Positions 51,885 to 60,271 of a stretch of DNA of 64,000 nucleotides are shown in pieces. The DNA is taken from contig NZ_BNEO01000005.1 in the NCBI RefSeq assembly GCF_014905415.1, positions 1-64,000 of the forward strand, in the 5' to 3' direction. The notes under the pieces are model-generated. The model did not search any database and was not told the origin of the DNA. It saw only the letters and a program-made list of their open reading frames with translations. Within the stretch, counting starts at the first letter, position 1, and each line of letters opens with the position of its first letter. A program made the position numbers and the translations under genes. The DNA is from Virgibacillus salexigens. Lineage in GTDB: Bacteria > Bacillota > Bacilli > Bacillales > Amphibacillaceae.

Positions 51885-52598
51885 ATGGAATATAAACGCA
51901 TAAAATCAAAGAAAATCTACGAACAAGTAGCTGATTCACTCATAGATATGATTAAGAATGGACAACTGCAACCTGGTGATAAGTTAGCATCGGTTGAACA
52001 ATTGGCTCGCAATTTTGATGTAGGGCGTTCAGCAATCCGTGAGGCTCTTAGTGGCTTACGATCCATGGGGCTTGTTGAAATGCATCAAGGGGAAGGGACC
52101 TATATAAAAACCTTCGACCCAAAACGATTTACGTTACCGGTTAGTACAGCTTTCTTAATGAAACACGCGGATGTGAAAGAATTATACCAAGTTCGTAAAA
52201 TATTGGAAGTAGGTACAGCTGGTTACGCAGCTAGTTATCATGATGAAAACGATCTAGTTCAGATGCAAAAAGCACTGGATGTCATGAAAGAAGCAAAAGG
52301 AAATGATGTAATGGCGGAAAGCGCTGATACTGAATTCCACTTAGCTATTGCACAAGCAACACATATGGAACTACTTATTAATTTAATGGGCAGTGTATCT
52401 GATTTAATGTCAGAAACGATTCGAGAGACGCGTCGGCTGTTATTGTATTCGGAAGACCGAGCAAATGTATTATTCGAAGAGCATCAACTAATTTTTCAAG
52501 CAATTAAGAACAGGCAATCGGATAAAGCAAGGAATTATATGTATGATCACTTAGAAAAGGTAGAAAAACTTCTATTTAAGAATCTGGAGATTGATTAA
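51885..52598 (+). CDS. lutR: GntR-family regulator of lactate use
   Basis: A 237-residue FadR-type regulator: winged helix IYEQVADSLIDMIKNGQLQPGDKLASVEQLARNFDVGRSAIREALSGLRSMGLVE (residues 10-65), then FCD domain with ADTEFHLAIAQATHMELL and FEEHQLIFQAIKNRQSDKARNYMYDHLE. Position between the lactate permease and lutABC matches LutR, which frees its operators when L-lactate is present. ATG 9 bases after GAGGAG. Terminator before lutA is not evident, so read-through is possible. Confidence 0.86.
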   Translation: MEYKRIKSKKIYEQVADSLIDMIKNGQLQPGDKLASVEQLARNFDVGRSAIREALSGLRSMGLVEMHQGEGTYIKTFDPKRFTLPVSTAFLMKHADVKELYQVRKILEVGTAGYAASYHDENDLVQMQKALDVMKEAKGNDVMAESADTEFHLAIAQATHMELLINLMGSVSDLMSETIRETRRLLLYSEDRANVLFEEHQLIFQAIKNRQSDKARNYMYDHLEKVEKLLFKNLEID

Positions 52599-52636
52599 TA
52601 TAACCTCGGTCCATTTAAAAAAGGCATTTCGTATCA

Positions 52637-52665
52637 ATTGTCGGTTTGAATTCAAAAGCGACAAT
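52637..52665 (+). promoter_or_regulatory. inverted repeat before lutA
   Basis: ATTGTCG (52637-52643) and CGACAAT (52659-52665) around an inner TTTGAATTCAAA palindrome. Sits 45 bases before lutA. It may be an operator, or a weak terminator after lutR. Confidence 0.45.
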
Positions 52666-52710
52666 CGAAAGGAAAACAGCTTTCAAGAATAAGTTTAGAG
52701 GTGAAGGTGA

Positions 52711-53448
52711 ATGAAAGTATCATTATTCATTACCTGTGTCAGTGATATTATCTTTGCTGATGTTGGTAAAAACACGGTAGAAATTCTAGAAAGAGTAGGT
52801 TGTGAGGTAGATTTTCCTGCTGCGCAAACATGTTGTGGTCAACCAGCTTATAATAGCGGATACTTACAAGAGGCGAAAAAATCGATGAAACAGATGATGC
52901 GTGCGTTTAAGGATTCGAAGTATGTTGTAGGCCCTTCTGGTTCTTGTGTTGGAATGCTAAAAGAATATCCTGCCGTTTTTAAAGGGGATCCTGAATGGGA
53001 AGAAGCTGCTAATGACCTTGCGAATAAAAGCTTTGAGATTACTCAATTTTTAGTAGATGTTCTAGGAGTTACGGATCTTGGGTCAACCTTTAAAGGAAAG
53101 GTGACTTACCACCCATCTTGCCATATGACACGAGTCTTAGGTGTAAAGGATGCGCCACAAACACTGCTCAACAACGTTAAAGGCGTAGATTTTGTTGAAC
53201 TTCCAGTAAAAGAAGATTGCTGTGGATTTGGTGGAACATTTGCCGTGAAAAATCCAGCAATCTCAGGGGAAATGGTAAAAGAAAAATCGCAGCATGTTTC
53301 GGAGACCAATGCAGAATATTTAGTCGGAGGAGATATGGGTTGCCTCATGAATATAGGTGGCAGGATGCGAAGAGAAGGTAAGAATGTGAAGGTTGTTCAC
53401 ATTACTGAGATTTTAAATACACAAGAAAAAGGCGGAGGGATAGCATGA
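52711..53448 (+). CDS. lutA: lactate utilisation protein A (iron-sulfur/CCG domain)
   Basis: A 245-residue member of the LutABC L-lactate oxidase complex. Two CCG-type motifs: [16 protein letters not shown] (about 41-56) and [13 protein letters not shown] (about 171-183), each with an upstream Cys (C9 region; SCHMTRVLG), which bind an iron-sulfur cluster as in heterodisulfide reductase subunit B. ATG follows AGGTGAAGGTG. Its stop overlaps lutB by 4 bases. The complex passes electrons from lactate to the quinone pool. Confidence 0.93.
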   Translation: MKVSLFITCVSDIIFADVGKNTVEILERVGCEVDFPAAQTCCGQPAYNSGYLQEAKKSMKQMMRAFKDSKYVVGPSGSCVGMLKEYPAVFKGDPEWEEAANDLANKSFEITQFLVDVLGVTDLGSTFKGKVTYHPSCHMTRVLGVKDAPQTLLNNVKGVDFVELPVKEDCCGFGGTFAVKNPAISGEMVKEKSQHVSETNAEYLVGGDMGCLMNIGGRMRREGKNVKVVHITEILNTQEKGGGIA

Positions 53449-54869
53449 GCGTGAAAATTGGAGATGTTTCTTATAAAGATCGTATTGATAAGGGGATCGA
53501 AAATGAGTTTATGCGTCAAGCTGTCTCTTCTGCCCAAGGTCGTTTTCGAACAGGACGTCTATCGCAAGCGGAGGAGCTTGGGAATTGGGAAGATTGGCGA
53601 CAGCTTGGTTCGGAAATTCGTACACATACGCTAGAAAATATTGATTATTATTTACAACAGCTAAGTGATCAAGTGGCTAGACGAGGCGGAAACGTGTTCT
53701 TTGCTGAAACAGCAGAAGAAGCCAATGATTACATTGAAAATGTTGTGAAAAAGAAACAAGCAAAGAAAGTCGTGAAATCCAAATCAATGGTTACAGAAGA
53801 GATTGGATTAAATCATTGCCTAGAAAATATTGGGGCAGAAGTAGTTGAATCAGACTTGGGAGAATGGATCCTACAACTAGATGAAGATCCACCATCTCAT
53901 ATTGTTACACCCGCCTTGCATAAAAATAAAGAACAAATTCGAGAAACATTTGCACAAAAACGAGGGTATGATAAATCAGATGATCCGGAAGAGTTGGCGG
54001 CATTCGCACGTGAACAATTACGGAAGGATTTCCTCTCTGCTGATATAGGAATTACTGGATGTAATTTTGCAATAGCAGAATCCGGTGCTATTACATTGGT
54101 AACCAATGAGGGGAATGCTCGAATGGCTACGGCTCTACCTGATACACAAATTACAGTAATGGGAATGGAAAGGATTGTCCCAACATGGGAAGATATGGAA
54201 GTACTAGTGAGCCTGCTTACCAGAGCTGCTGTGGGACAAAAATTAACCAGTTATGTGACTTCCTATACCGGAGCAAGATTAGAGGATGAGATTGATGGGC
54301 CAGACGACTATCATCTAGTCATTGTTGATAATGGACGCTCCAAAATATTAGGAACGGAGTTTCAATCCGCACTTCACTGTATTCGCTGTGCGGCATGTAT
54401 CAACGTTTGTCCAGTATATCGTCATGTAGGGGGTCATGCTTATAATTCCATTTATCCTGGTCCAATTGGTGCCGTACTAACTCCGTTATTGGATGGATAC
54501 GAAGATCATAAAGAATTACCGTATGCTTCTTCACTTTGTGCAGCCTGTACAGAAGCTTGTCCAGTAAAGATACCACTACATGAACAATTAATTCGACATC
54601 GTGAAATTATTGTGGAACAGGAAAAGAAATCACCAGTAGCAGAAAAAGTGATGATGAAGGGATTTGCTAAATGGGCGTCTAATCCAGCTGCATATAAATT
54701 AAGTACGAAAATGGCTCGTACGGCATTGAAACCTTGGACAAGGGATGGAAATATTGAAAATGGACCTGGTCCATTAAAAGGTTGGACCGATGTAAGAGAT
54801 TTTCCGGCACCACCTAAACAATCATTCCGGACATGGTGGAGTAACCGTCAAAAGGAAGGGAAGGCATAA
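53445..54869 (+). CDS. lutB: lactate utilisation protein B (ferredoxin-type)
   Basis: A 474-residue iron-sulfur protein: N-terminal LUD domain (residues about 60-290, with [12 protein letters not shown] and [25 protein letters not shown]), two 4Fe-4S motifs [16 protein letters not shown] (about 306-321) and [13 protein letters not shown] (about 360-372), and a DUF3390-like C-terminal tail. The middle subunit of LutABC. ATG overlaps lutA and the stop overlaps lutC by one base. Normal length. Confidence 0.95.
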   Translation: MSVKIGDVSYKDRIDKGIENEFMRQAVSSAQGRFRTGRLSQAEELGNWEDWRQLGSEIRTHTLENIDYYLQQLSDQVARRGGNVFFAETAEEANDYIENVVKKKQAKKVVKSKSMVTEEIGLNHCLENIGAEVVESDLGEWILQLDEDPPSHIVTPALHKNKEQIRETFAQKRGYDKSDDPEELAAFAREQLRKDFLSADIGITGCNFAIAESGAITLVTNEGNARMATALPDTQITVMGMERIVPTWEDMEVLVSLLTRAAVGQKLTSYVTSYTGARLEDEIDGPDDYHLVIVDNGRSKILGTEFQSALHCIRCAACINVCPVYRHVGGHAYNSIYPGPIGAVLTPLLDGYEDHKELPYASSLCAACTEACPVKIPLHEQLIRHREIIVEQEKKSPVAEKVMMKGFAKWASNPAAYKLSTKMARTALKPWTRDGNIENGPGPLKGWTDVRDFPAPPKQSFRTWWSNRQKEGKA

Positions 54870-55570
54870 TGGCTATTCATAATAGAGATACGTTCTTAAG
54901 TAATTTAGCAGCAAATTTAGGCCGACCACGACGAATGGATGGCGTAGAAAGACCGACATACAGTGTGCAACCCCAATATGACGTGTTAAACGGGTATTCT
55001 ACGGATGATTTAATTTCTGTCTTACAGGAACAATGCAACGTTATTCATACCGATTTTATTCATACAAATCGTGATGGCTTATCTAACGTGTTAATGGATA
55101 CGATTGCCAGGTATGAAGGGAAATCAATAATTGCTTCAAATGATAAGCGTAATCAAGTATATGGTTTGGATGATATCTATTCCCGACTTGACCAGGAATT
55201 AGACGTTCACATATGGGATCATTCTTTAGGAGAAGCGAACCAAAGGATTGCGGAACAAGCGGATGTTGGAATCTCATTTAGTGATATAACCTTAGCAGAA
55301 TCTGCGACAGTGACTCTATTAAACAATAAAGATAATGGTAGATCTATTAGTCTCTTACCAAAAACATATATCGCTATCATCCCTAAAGATACACTTGTAC
55401 CAAGAATGACCCAGGCTGCCAAGCAGCTCCACGAAGCCGATGCGCAAGGCGTAGACGTACCTTCTTGTGTAAGCTTTGTGTCTGGACCTAGTAATAGTGC
55501 TGATATTGAAATGAACTTAATTGTAGGTGTACATGGACCAATCAAGGCAACCTATATTGTTGTAGATTAA
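54869..55570 (+). CDS. lutC: lactate utilisation protein C
   Basis: A 233-residue LUD-domain protein, the third subunit of LutABC. Seen: DTFLSNLAANLGRPRR at the start, GISFSDITLAESATVTLLNN, and SFVSGPSNSADIEMNLIVGVHGPIKATYIVVD at the end. Its start codon shares a base with the lutB stop (TAATG). Last gene of the operon; no terminator lies directly behind it, but a 15-bp stem is 210 bases on. Confidence 0.94.
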   Translation: MAIHNRDTFLSNLAANLGRPRRMDGVERPTYSVQPQYDVLNGYSTDDLISVLQEQCNVIHTDFIHTNRDGLSNVLMDTIARYEGKSIIASNDKRNQVYGLDDIYSRLDQELDVHIWDHSLGEANQRIAEQADVGISFSDITLAESATVTLLNNKDNGRSISLLPKTYIAIIPKDTLVPRMTQAAKQLHEADAQGVDVPSCVSFVSGPSNSADIEMNLIVGVHGPIKATYIVVD

Positions 55571-55779
55571 TTGGAATTCTAATGCTTCTTTATTTTTCAG
55601 ATAAATGTTGCTAGCGAAATATTTTTGATTGATCATGACTTTTAGGTGACGAGATTCTAATAATCTATCTGTCATACGTAGACTTATACTTTGTTCACGC
55701 AAGAAGTAAAGCACTATGGTCATAGAATCCTAACCATCAAAAGGGATGAGGACAAATAGTAGGTACTGAACTAAAAACA
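55571..55779. other. gap after lutC
   Basis: About 210 bases with no recognisable gene, RNA or repeat. A 68-codon frame on the minus strand (55517-55723) mostly overlaps lutC and has no ribosome site, so it was not called. Confidence 0.4.
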
Positions 55780-55822
55780 AAACCGTATGCAATCCGTTTT
55801 TTAACTTGATTGCATACGGTTT
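55780..55822. terminator. bidirectional terminator, lutC / small membrane protein
   Basis: A 15-bp perfect stem (55780-55794 with 55808-55822, 13-nt loop). The minus-strand tail is TTGTTTTTAG; the plus-strand tail is weaker. Confidence 0.8.
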
Positions 55823-55858
55823 ATTCATTTCACATCGTTTCGTCGGATTCTCCATAAG

Positions 55859-56044
55859 CTATTTTTGAAATAAGGCTTTAAACCCTATATAAAGCGTAGC
55901 AACTGCAAATACAATCATAGCTATTCCTCCGATGATGTCGAGGAAGTTGGTGATATCTTCTGTGATTACTGCAGAAACCGGTACATTCGTTAGACCAAAA
56001 GCAGCAAATACACAAGCTAAATAAAGAAGAGCCAAATTATACAT
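55859..56044 (-). CDS. 61-residue two-span membrane protein
   Basis: MYNLALLYLACVFAAFGLTN, a polar loop (VITEDITNFLDIIG), then GIAMIVFAVATLYIGFKALFQK: two hydrophobic helices with a short acidic loop outside. The ATG at 56044 follows GAAGGGAGGATG. I do not recognise the family. It is read in the same direction as the collagen-like gene 70 bases upstream, so the two could be co-transcribed. Function unknown. Confidence 0.6.
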   Translation of the reverse strand: MYNLALLYLACVFAAFGLTNVPVSAVITEDITNFLDIIGGIAMIVFAVATLYIGFKALFQK

Positions 56045-56114
56045 ATCGCATCCTCCCTTCACTTTAGCCTATGAGAGAGAGGGAGGCTTGGTATAGTCGA
56101 CTATCCTTATTTAA

Positions 56115-56588
56115 CTAAAAGCATTGGTATGATTCAATTCGGTCCAGATCAATTCCGAAATAAACCCATCCAAAACCGGTCCAGCGGAAGCCAGCAATTG
56201 AATTTCTGCCTACAAAAATTGGATAGAACCAGAAGGAATCCCTTCTTAGCCAAATATAGGTGTTGCGAAATAAACAGAATCGGATTCCGCCTGGATCAAC
56301 AGCAAACGTTTGTACTTGTGGTTTTTGCGGAACAAATGATGGTGGCGGAGCAGTTGGCGCCTGCCCTTGACCTGGCCCCCCAGGTCCTGGAGGTGGCCCG
56401 GGAGGCCCACCCCCGGGTGCACCAGGGAATCCTGGAGGGCCAGGAGGCCCCCCTCCGGGGCTGCCAGGAAATCCTGGAAAACCTCCGCCTCCTTGGCCGC
56501 CACCCGGTCCAAAAATGCCACTTATATTAGGTAAATTAAAGATCCGCTGTTCGTCATTATTAGGTGGTTCATAATTGTAAGGATACAT
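56115..56588 (-). CDS. collagen-like Gly-Pro-rich protein with aromatic C-terminal domain
   Basis: A 157-residue protein. Residues 1-28 are polar (YPYNYEPPNNDEQRIFNLPN), residues about 29-78 are Gly/Pro-rich with irregular G-x-y triplets, residues 79-95 a Pro/Gln linker, and the last 60 residues a compact, aromatic domain (NTYIWLRRDSFWFYPIFVGRNSIAGFRWTGFGWVYFGIDL) with two Cys. There is no signal peptide. The C-terminal domain is of a type I recall from uncharacterised Bacillus spore-surface or coat-like proteins; a spore coat role is a guess. ATG follows AGGAGGAG. GC content is far above the flanks because of the Gly/Pro codons. Confidence 0.65.
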   Translation of the reverse strand: MYPYNYEPPNNDEQRIFNLPNISGIFGPGGGQGGGGFPGFPGSPGGGPPGPPGFPGAPGGGPPGPPPGPGGPGQGQAPTAPPPSFVPQKPQVQTFAVDPGGIRFCLFRNTYIWLRRDSFWFYPIFVGRNSIAGFRWTGFGWVYFGIDLDRIESYQCF

Positions 56589-56782
56589 ACAAAATCTCCT
56601 CCTATTGAATCTTTCTCTTTACTATATGGGGCACGCGTCTATTTTGTTATTATTTTTTCTGAGTATTTTTCTAGATGCATGTTAAAATATTTACCTTTAA
56701 AATAATTTAATAATTGAATACTTGCTTCTGTCTATGGTGCATGTTAGTATTAGTTTACTTAAATGGAACGGAGGTTTTTGAA
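56589..56782. other. AT-rich gap with divergent promoters
   Basis: Between the collagen-like gene (leftwards) and the leader ORF (rightwards). TTGCTT-17-TAGTAT (about 56722-56750) is a weak candidate promoter for the leader transcript. Nothing else recognised. Confidence 0.35.
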
Positions 56783-56824
56783 GTGGTAAATGATCAATCC
56801 AAAATTACTGTTATAACTAAATAA
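56783..56824 (+). CDS. 13-residue leader peptide before the DHA2 exporter gene
   Basis: GTG start 8 bases after GGAGG encodes MVNDQSKITVITK. It is followed by a hairpin (AGCTA/TAGCT, about 56828-56843) and by an intrinsic terminator 60 bases on, and then the drug exporter gene. The ITVIT segment is reminiscent of the IFVIS and IAVV segments of Erm leader peptides at which macrolide-bound ribosomes stop. The resemblance is loose, but the layout (ribosome site, tiny ORF, terminator, resistance-type gene) is that of an attenuator. Confidence 0.55.
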   Translation: MVNDQSKITVITK

Positions 56825-56884
56825 CAAGCTAATTTTGTAGCTACTGGGATTGGTCTGCCTATTTCAACAAATCAAGAACGTGAA

Positions 56885-56911
56885 GGGGGAGAGAATAGTC
56901 TCTCCCTTTTT
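56885..56911 (+). terminator. leader terminator before the DHA2 exporter gene
   Basis: An 8-bp perfect stem (56887-56894 with 56899-56906, 4-nt loop) extendable by G-U and A-T pairs, followed by TTTTTA. It would end transcription 90 bases before the gene. Confidence 0.8.
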
Positions 56912-56999
56912 ATTGTGTTTTTTATCAAAAATGTGTTGACGCTACCTGTCCTATCGTGACGATGCTACAAGGTTAATAATTAGAAAGGAGATCTATACA

Positions 57000-58484
57000 A
57001 TGAACGATAAGAATGAACCAACATATGAATACTTAGCGGATAATCCGAACTTTAAGGTTATGCCAATTATGTTGTCATTAATTATTGGTGCTTTTTTTGC
57101 AATATTGAACGAAACATTATTAAATATTGCACTCACTACATTAATGGGAGAATTTAATGTATCCTTACCAACGGTTCAATGGATGGCAACGGGTTTTATG
57201 CTTATCATGGGGATAGTTATCCCCGCGTCTGCTGTGTTATTGCAATGGTTTACGACAAGGCAGTTATTTTTAGGAACAATGACCATTTTTACCCTTGGGA
57301 CAACAATTTGTGCGTTAGCACCAACTTTTCCTATTTTATTAATAGGAAGACTGATTCAGGCAGCGGGAACAGGTTTATTAATGCCAGTAATATTTAATGT
57401 GTTTTTACTTGTATTCCCACCACATCGGCGTGGGAAGGTGATGGGACTTGTGGGATTGGTTATTATGTTTGCTCCGGCAATAGGACCTACACTTTCAGGA
57501 GTGATTGTTGAATATTTAGGATGGCGTTTTTTATTTATTTGTGTAATCCCATTTGCTCTGTTTTCTGTCGGATTTGCTTATAAGTATTTATTAAATGTTT
57601 CAGAAGTTACAAAACCAAAGGTTGATGTGTTATCACTTGTTTATTCAACCATTGGCTTTGGATCACTTGTCTACGGATTTAGTGCAGCGGGGGAAGGGGA
57701 AAACGGCTTCCTAAGTCCGAATGTGTACACATTTATATTTATTGGGGTTGTAGGTATTACGTTATTTGCGATCAGACAGTTCAAGTTAGAAGATCCAGTG
57801 ATGGATTTACGAGTGTTCAAGTATCCTATGTTCACCCATGGGATATTGATGTTCTTAATCATTATGATGACGATGTTTTCATCGGAAATTATCCTACCTG
57901 TGTTTATGCAGGGTCCCTTAGGGCTGATGCCTGCAGCAGCAGGGCTTTTGCTATTACCAGGAAGTATCTTAAATGGTATTATGTCACCCGTCATGGGACA
58001 TCTCTTTGACAAGTTCGGTCCAAGGTTATTAATGATACCTGCGTCTATTGTATTAAGTGGTACCATGTTCATGATGAGCAGGCTGAACGAAAATACAGAA
58101 CCCTGGATGATTATTATTGGGTATATTATATTAATGCTCACTGTATCAGCCATAATGATGCCTGCGGAAACGAATGGTTTAAATCAATTACCCAAAAGAT
58201 TGTATCCCCATGGAACTTCTGTAATGACAACATTGCAGCCAGTAGCAGGTGCAATTGGGGTATCCGTGTTTATTAGTATATTGAATGCTCGCCAAGCACA
58301 TTATTTAAGTCAGTCCGAAAATCCGCAAGATCCAAACGCGATTAGTGATGCAATGGTGGCAGGAGTTGAACTTGTTTACTTTATCGCATTTGCTATCTCC
58401 ATTGCTGCGGTTATTTTAGCATTTCTAGTGTACCGAGCTGTTCCAAAAGATCAAGAAAAAAAAGAACAGCCAAATAACATTTAA
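57000..58484 (+). CDS. DHA2-family drug:proton antiporter (MDR exporter)
   Basis: A 494-residue, 14-helix exporter of the EmrB/QacA/LmrB kind. Seen: LNETLLNIALTTLMGEFNVSLPTVQWMATGFMLIMGIVIPASAVLL (motif D1 and helix 2), GRLIQAAGTGLLMPVIFNVFLLVFPPHRRGKVMGLVGLVIMFAPAIGPTLSGVI (motif C). It resembles LmrB and MdtP-like exporters of Bacillus; the drug is not predictable. ATG 8 bases after AGAAAGGAG. Preceded by a leader peptide and terminator, so induction by a translation inhibitor is plausible. No TetR regulator is adjacent. Confidence 0.88.
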   Translation: MNDKNEPTYEYLADNPNFKVMPIMLSLIIGAFFAILNETLLNIALTTLMGEFNVSLPTVQWMATGFMLIMGIVIPASAVLLQWFTTRQLFLGTMTIFTLGTTICALAPTFPILLIGRLIQAAGTGLLMPVIFNVFLLVFPPHRRGKVMGLVGLVIMFAPAIGPTLSGVIVEYLGWRFLFICVIPFALFSVGFAYKYLLNVSEVTKPKVDVLSLVYSTIGFGSLVYGFSAAGEGENGFLSPNVYTFIFIGVVGITLFAIRQFKLEDPVMDLRVFKYPMFTHGILMFLIIMMTMFSSEIILPVFMQGPLGLMPAAAGLLLLPGSILNGIMSPVMGHLFDKFGPRLLMIPASIVLSGTMFMMSRLNENTEPWMIIIGYIILMLTVSAIMMPAETNGLNQLPKRLYPHGTSVMTTLQPVAGAIGVSVFISILNARQAHYLSQSENPQDPNAISDAMVAGVELVYFIAFAISIAAVILAFLVYRAVPKDQEKKEQPNNI

Positions 58485-58513
58485 GAGTGAAACAGACAAT
58501 TTTCATGTGCCCT

Positions 58514-58552
58514 AAGGCTGTCGAGAAAACGTTCTCGACAGCCTTATTTTTT
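58514..58552 (+). terminator. terminator of the DHA2 exporter gene
   Basis: A 14-bp perfect stem (58514-58527 with 58532-58545, 4-nt loop) followed by ATTTTTTAG. Confidence 0.9.
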
Positions 58553-58624
58553 AGCAATAGTTTCCACTGCTATGCTTAAGGTAGAATTCTCAAAGGCACT
58601 GATGACAGCGAACTATCAAATATT

Positions 58625-58780
58625 AAAGGTTGTCTCGATTTAGCAGAGGGACGATGAAACGCTTGCAAAAGAACGGGGTGAGACAACGAAGTCACTAGAA
58701 GTTCATCCGCGGAAAGCGAGTTGTTCGCACCGTACTTCTAGTGAACAAAACGCAGTATAATGCGTCTGTATTTTCACATG
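58625..58780. repeat. GGAAAGCGAG-type intergenic repeat
   Basis: Contains CACTAGAAGT (58693-58702) and its exact complement ACTTCTAGTG (58734-58743) flanking CCGCGGAAAGCGAGTTGTTC, a core that I recall as a dispersed intergenic repeat in Bacillaceae. No gene. It separates the exporter from the PadR operon. Confidence 0.45.
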
Positions 58781-58826
58781 TATCATCAATGACTGATTCA
58801 TGTAGCGAGCTTTTTTAAAAATTACT

Positions 58827-58863
58827 TTGACAGACAGAGTAATTTATCGTATGATTACTCTGT
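58827..58863 (+). promoter_or_regulatory. PadR operon promoter with internal operator (locus 3)
   Basis: TTGACA (58827-58832), 17 bases, TATGAT (58850-58855). Between and over these lies a perfect inverted repeat ACAGAGTAA-N12-TTACTCTGT (58834-58842, 58855-58863). A repressor there would cover the -10. The PadR gene next to it is the likely source. Confidence 0.75.
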
Positions 58864-58896
58864 GAGATAGAGTAGTCAAAATGAGGAAGTGTGATA

Positions 58897-59226
58897 ATGA
58901 TAAGAAGTGATATCATCCGTGGTCATTTGGAATCGATCATTTTACGTTTAGTATGTGAAGAAGATCGATATGGTTATGAAATTTCAAAAGAGATAAGTGC
59001 ACGCACAGACAACCGATTCCAAATAAAGGAAGCTACTTTATATGCGGTGTTTCAACGGCTGGAAAAGAAGGATTTAATTGACTCCTATTTTGGAAATGTT
59101 TCTCAAGGCGGAAAGCGAAAGTATTATCGTATAACTACCCTTGGAAAGGCTTATTTGAAAGAAACGGTTGAAGAGTGGAAAGAAACGAAGGCAATTATCG
59201 ATTTATTCATGGAGGGATTAGATTGA
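58897..59226 (+). CDS. PadR-family regulator (locus 3)
   Basis: A 109-residue winged-helix repressor: RGHLESIILRLVCEEDRYGYEISKEISARTDNRFQIKEATLYAVFQRLEKKDLIDSYF with wing GGKRKYYRITTLGKAYLKETVEEWKETKAIIDLF. ATG at 58897 is 7 bases from GAGGAAG; a GTG two codons upstream is less well placed. Its stop overlaps the next start (TTGA). It heads a four-gene operon and its promoter carries a palindrome. The ligand is unknown; PadR proteins of this size often bind aromatic or membrane-active compounds. Confidence 0.88.
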   Translation: MIRSDIIRGHLESIILRLVCEEDRYGYEISKEISARTDNRFQIKEATLYAVFQRLEKKDLIDSYFGNVSQGGKRKYYRITTLGKAYLKETVEEWKETKAIIDLFMEGLD

Positions 59227-59621
59227 AGAAGATTAATGGATACGTGGAGGAATTATTTAAAAATATACCTGAGAGCGAGCAAAAAAACGCAGTTATGCAA
59301 GAGGTGACCCAAAACCTTGAAGAAAAGGTCTGGGACTTAATGGGAGAAGGAAAAACGGAGGAGGATGCAATTAATAAAGCCATCGTTGATTTTGGAGATA
59401 TTGAAGATTTAAAGCAAGAATTAGGTGTAAGCCAACCTAAAAAGAGGAATACGTCTAAGCTGAATTTATGGTATTCCATATGGGGAAGTCTTCTCATTAT
59501 TTCCTTATTTGTATTTATTAATTTCTATTACTCCCCAGAAATCATATGGTTTGTATACCCAACATTTGCGGTACTTTGGTGGCCACTTACAATGTATTTT
59601 TCATGGAAACGAACAAAGTAG
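59223..59621 (+). CDS. HAAS-domain protein with one 2TM module
   Basis: A 132-residue protein: HAAS-like helical domain at residues 1-75 (KINGYVEELFKNIPESEQKNAVMQEVTQNLEEKVWDLMGEGKTEEDAINKAIVDFGDIEDLKQEL), then a 2TM-type module (about 85-128) whose second half reads SPEIIWFVYPTFAVLWWPLTMYF. TTG start overlapping the PadR stop (TTGA), 6 bases after GGAGGG. The same W-x-x-Y-P-x-F-x-x-L-W-W-P-L pattern recurs four times in the next protein. It is probably a membrane partner of PadR signalling. Confidence 0.75.
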   Translation: MKKINGYVEELFKNIPESEQKNAVMQEVTQNLEEKVWDLMGEGKTEEDAINKAIVDFGDIEDLKQELGVSQPKKRNTSKLNLWYSIWGSLLIISLFVFINFYYSPEIIWFVYPTFAVLWWPLTMYFSWKRTK

Positions 59622-59632
59622 GGGGAAACAAG

Positions 59633-60271
59633 ATGAAAAAAATAGATGTTGCTTTTTTACTAACAGGTTCGATCATGACGATTATTTTTCTAGTCATTGT
59701 CAATCTATTAACAAGTAAAGAACATGTATGGTTTATTTACCCAACTGCATTCATGCTCATTTTTCCGTTTGGATTATATTGTTTCAAAATGAAGAAACAG
59801 ACGTTTTTCTCTGTCATTAGTAGTGCTATTATCTTTTTTTTACTTGTGATTGAGAATATAAGAAGTACCCCTGAACATCCATGGGCATTATACACGATCA
59901 TCCCTCTCGTTTATTGGCCGATGCTGATGATTCTGAGGAGGAAAGTAAAACCGTTGCGAATTGCAATTATTGGTAGTGGAATCTTTATTCTTTATTATTG
60001 TTTATTAAACCTACTTGTTTCACCATATACGCCTTGGGTTATATTCCCTGTTTTTGCTATATTATGGTGGCCGCTTTCTGTCTACCATGCAAGAAGAAAA
60101 TCGTATTTCTCTTTCTCCCTTCAGGGGGCTACCCTTCTTTGCGCATTTTTTATTATGGTGAACGTTTTTTACTCTCCAAGCACGATTTGGGCAATCTACC
60201 CAATATTCACGATACTTTGGTGGCCTTTAAGCATGTATTACTTTGTATATAAAAGGAATATAAAATCATGA
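59633..60271 (+). CDS. membrane protein of four tandem 2TM modules
   Basis: A 212-residue integral membrane protein with eight hydrophobic helices in four repeats. Each repeat ends in a variant of W-x-x-Y-P-x-F-x-I-L-W-W-P-L-x-x-Y: VWFIYPTAFMLIFPFGLY, PWALYTIIPLVYWPMLM, PWVIFPVFAILWWPLSVYH, TIWAIYPIFTILWWPLSMYY. The last two repeats are nearly identical in this part, which suggests recent internal duplication. The ATG at 59633 follows GGGGGAAA. It overlaps the next gene by 4 bases (ATGA). The pattern resembles Pfam 2TM domains; the role of tandem copies is unknown. Confidence 0.7.
   Translation: MKKIDVAFLLTGSIMTIIFLVIVNLLTSKEHVWFIYPTAFMLIFPFGLYCFKMKKQTFFSVISSAIIFFLLVIENIRSTPEHPWALYTIIPLVYWPMLMILRRKVKPLRIAIIGSGIFILYYCLLNLLVSPYTPWVIFPVFAILWWPLSVYHARRKSYFSFSLQGATLLCAFFIMVNVFYSPSTIWAIYPIFTILWWPLSMYYFVYKRNIKS

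Noticed and set aside
56129-56530. 133-codon ORF antisense to the collagen-like gene
   Set aside because: It arises from the Gly/Pro repeat and lacks a ribosome site.
57671-58153. 160-codon ORF antisense to the DHA2 exporter
   Set aside because: A shadow of codon bias in a membrane protein gene.
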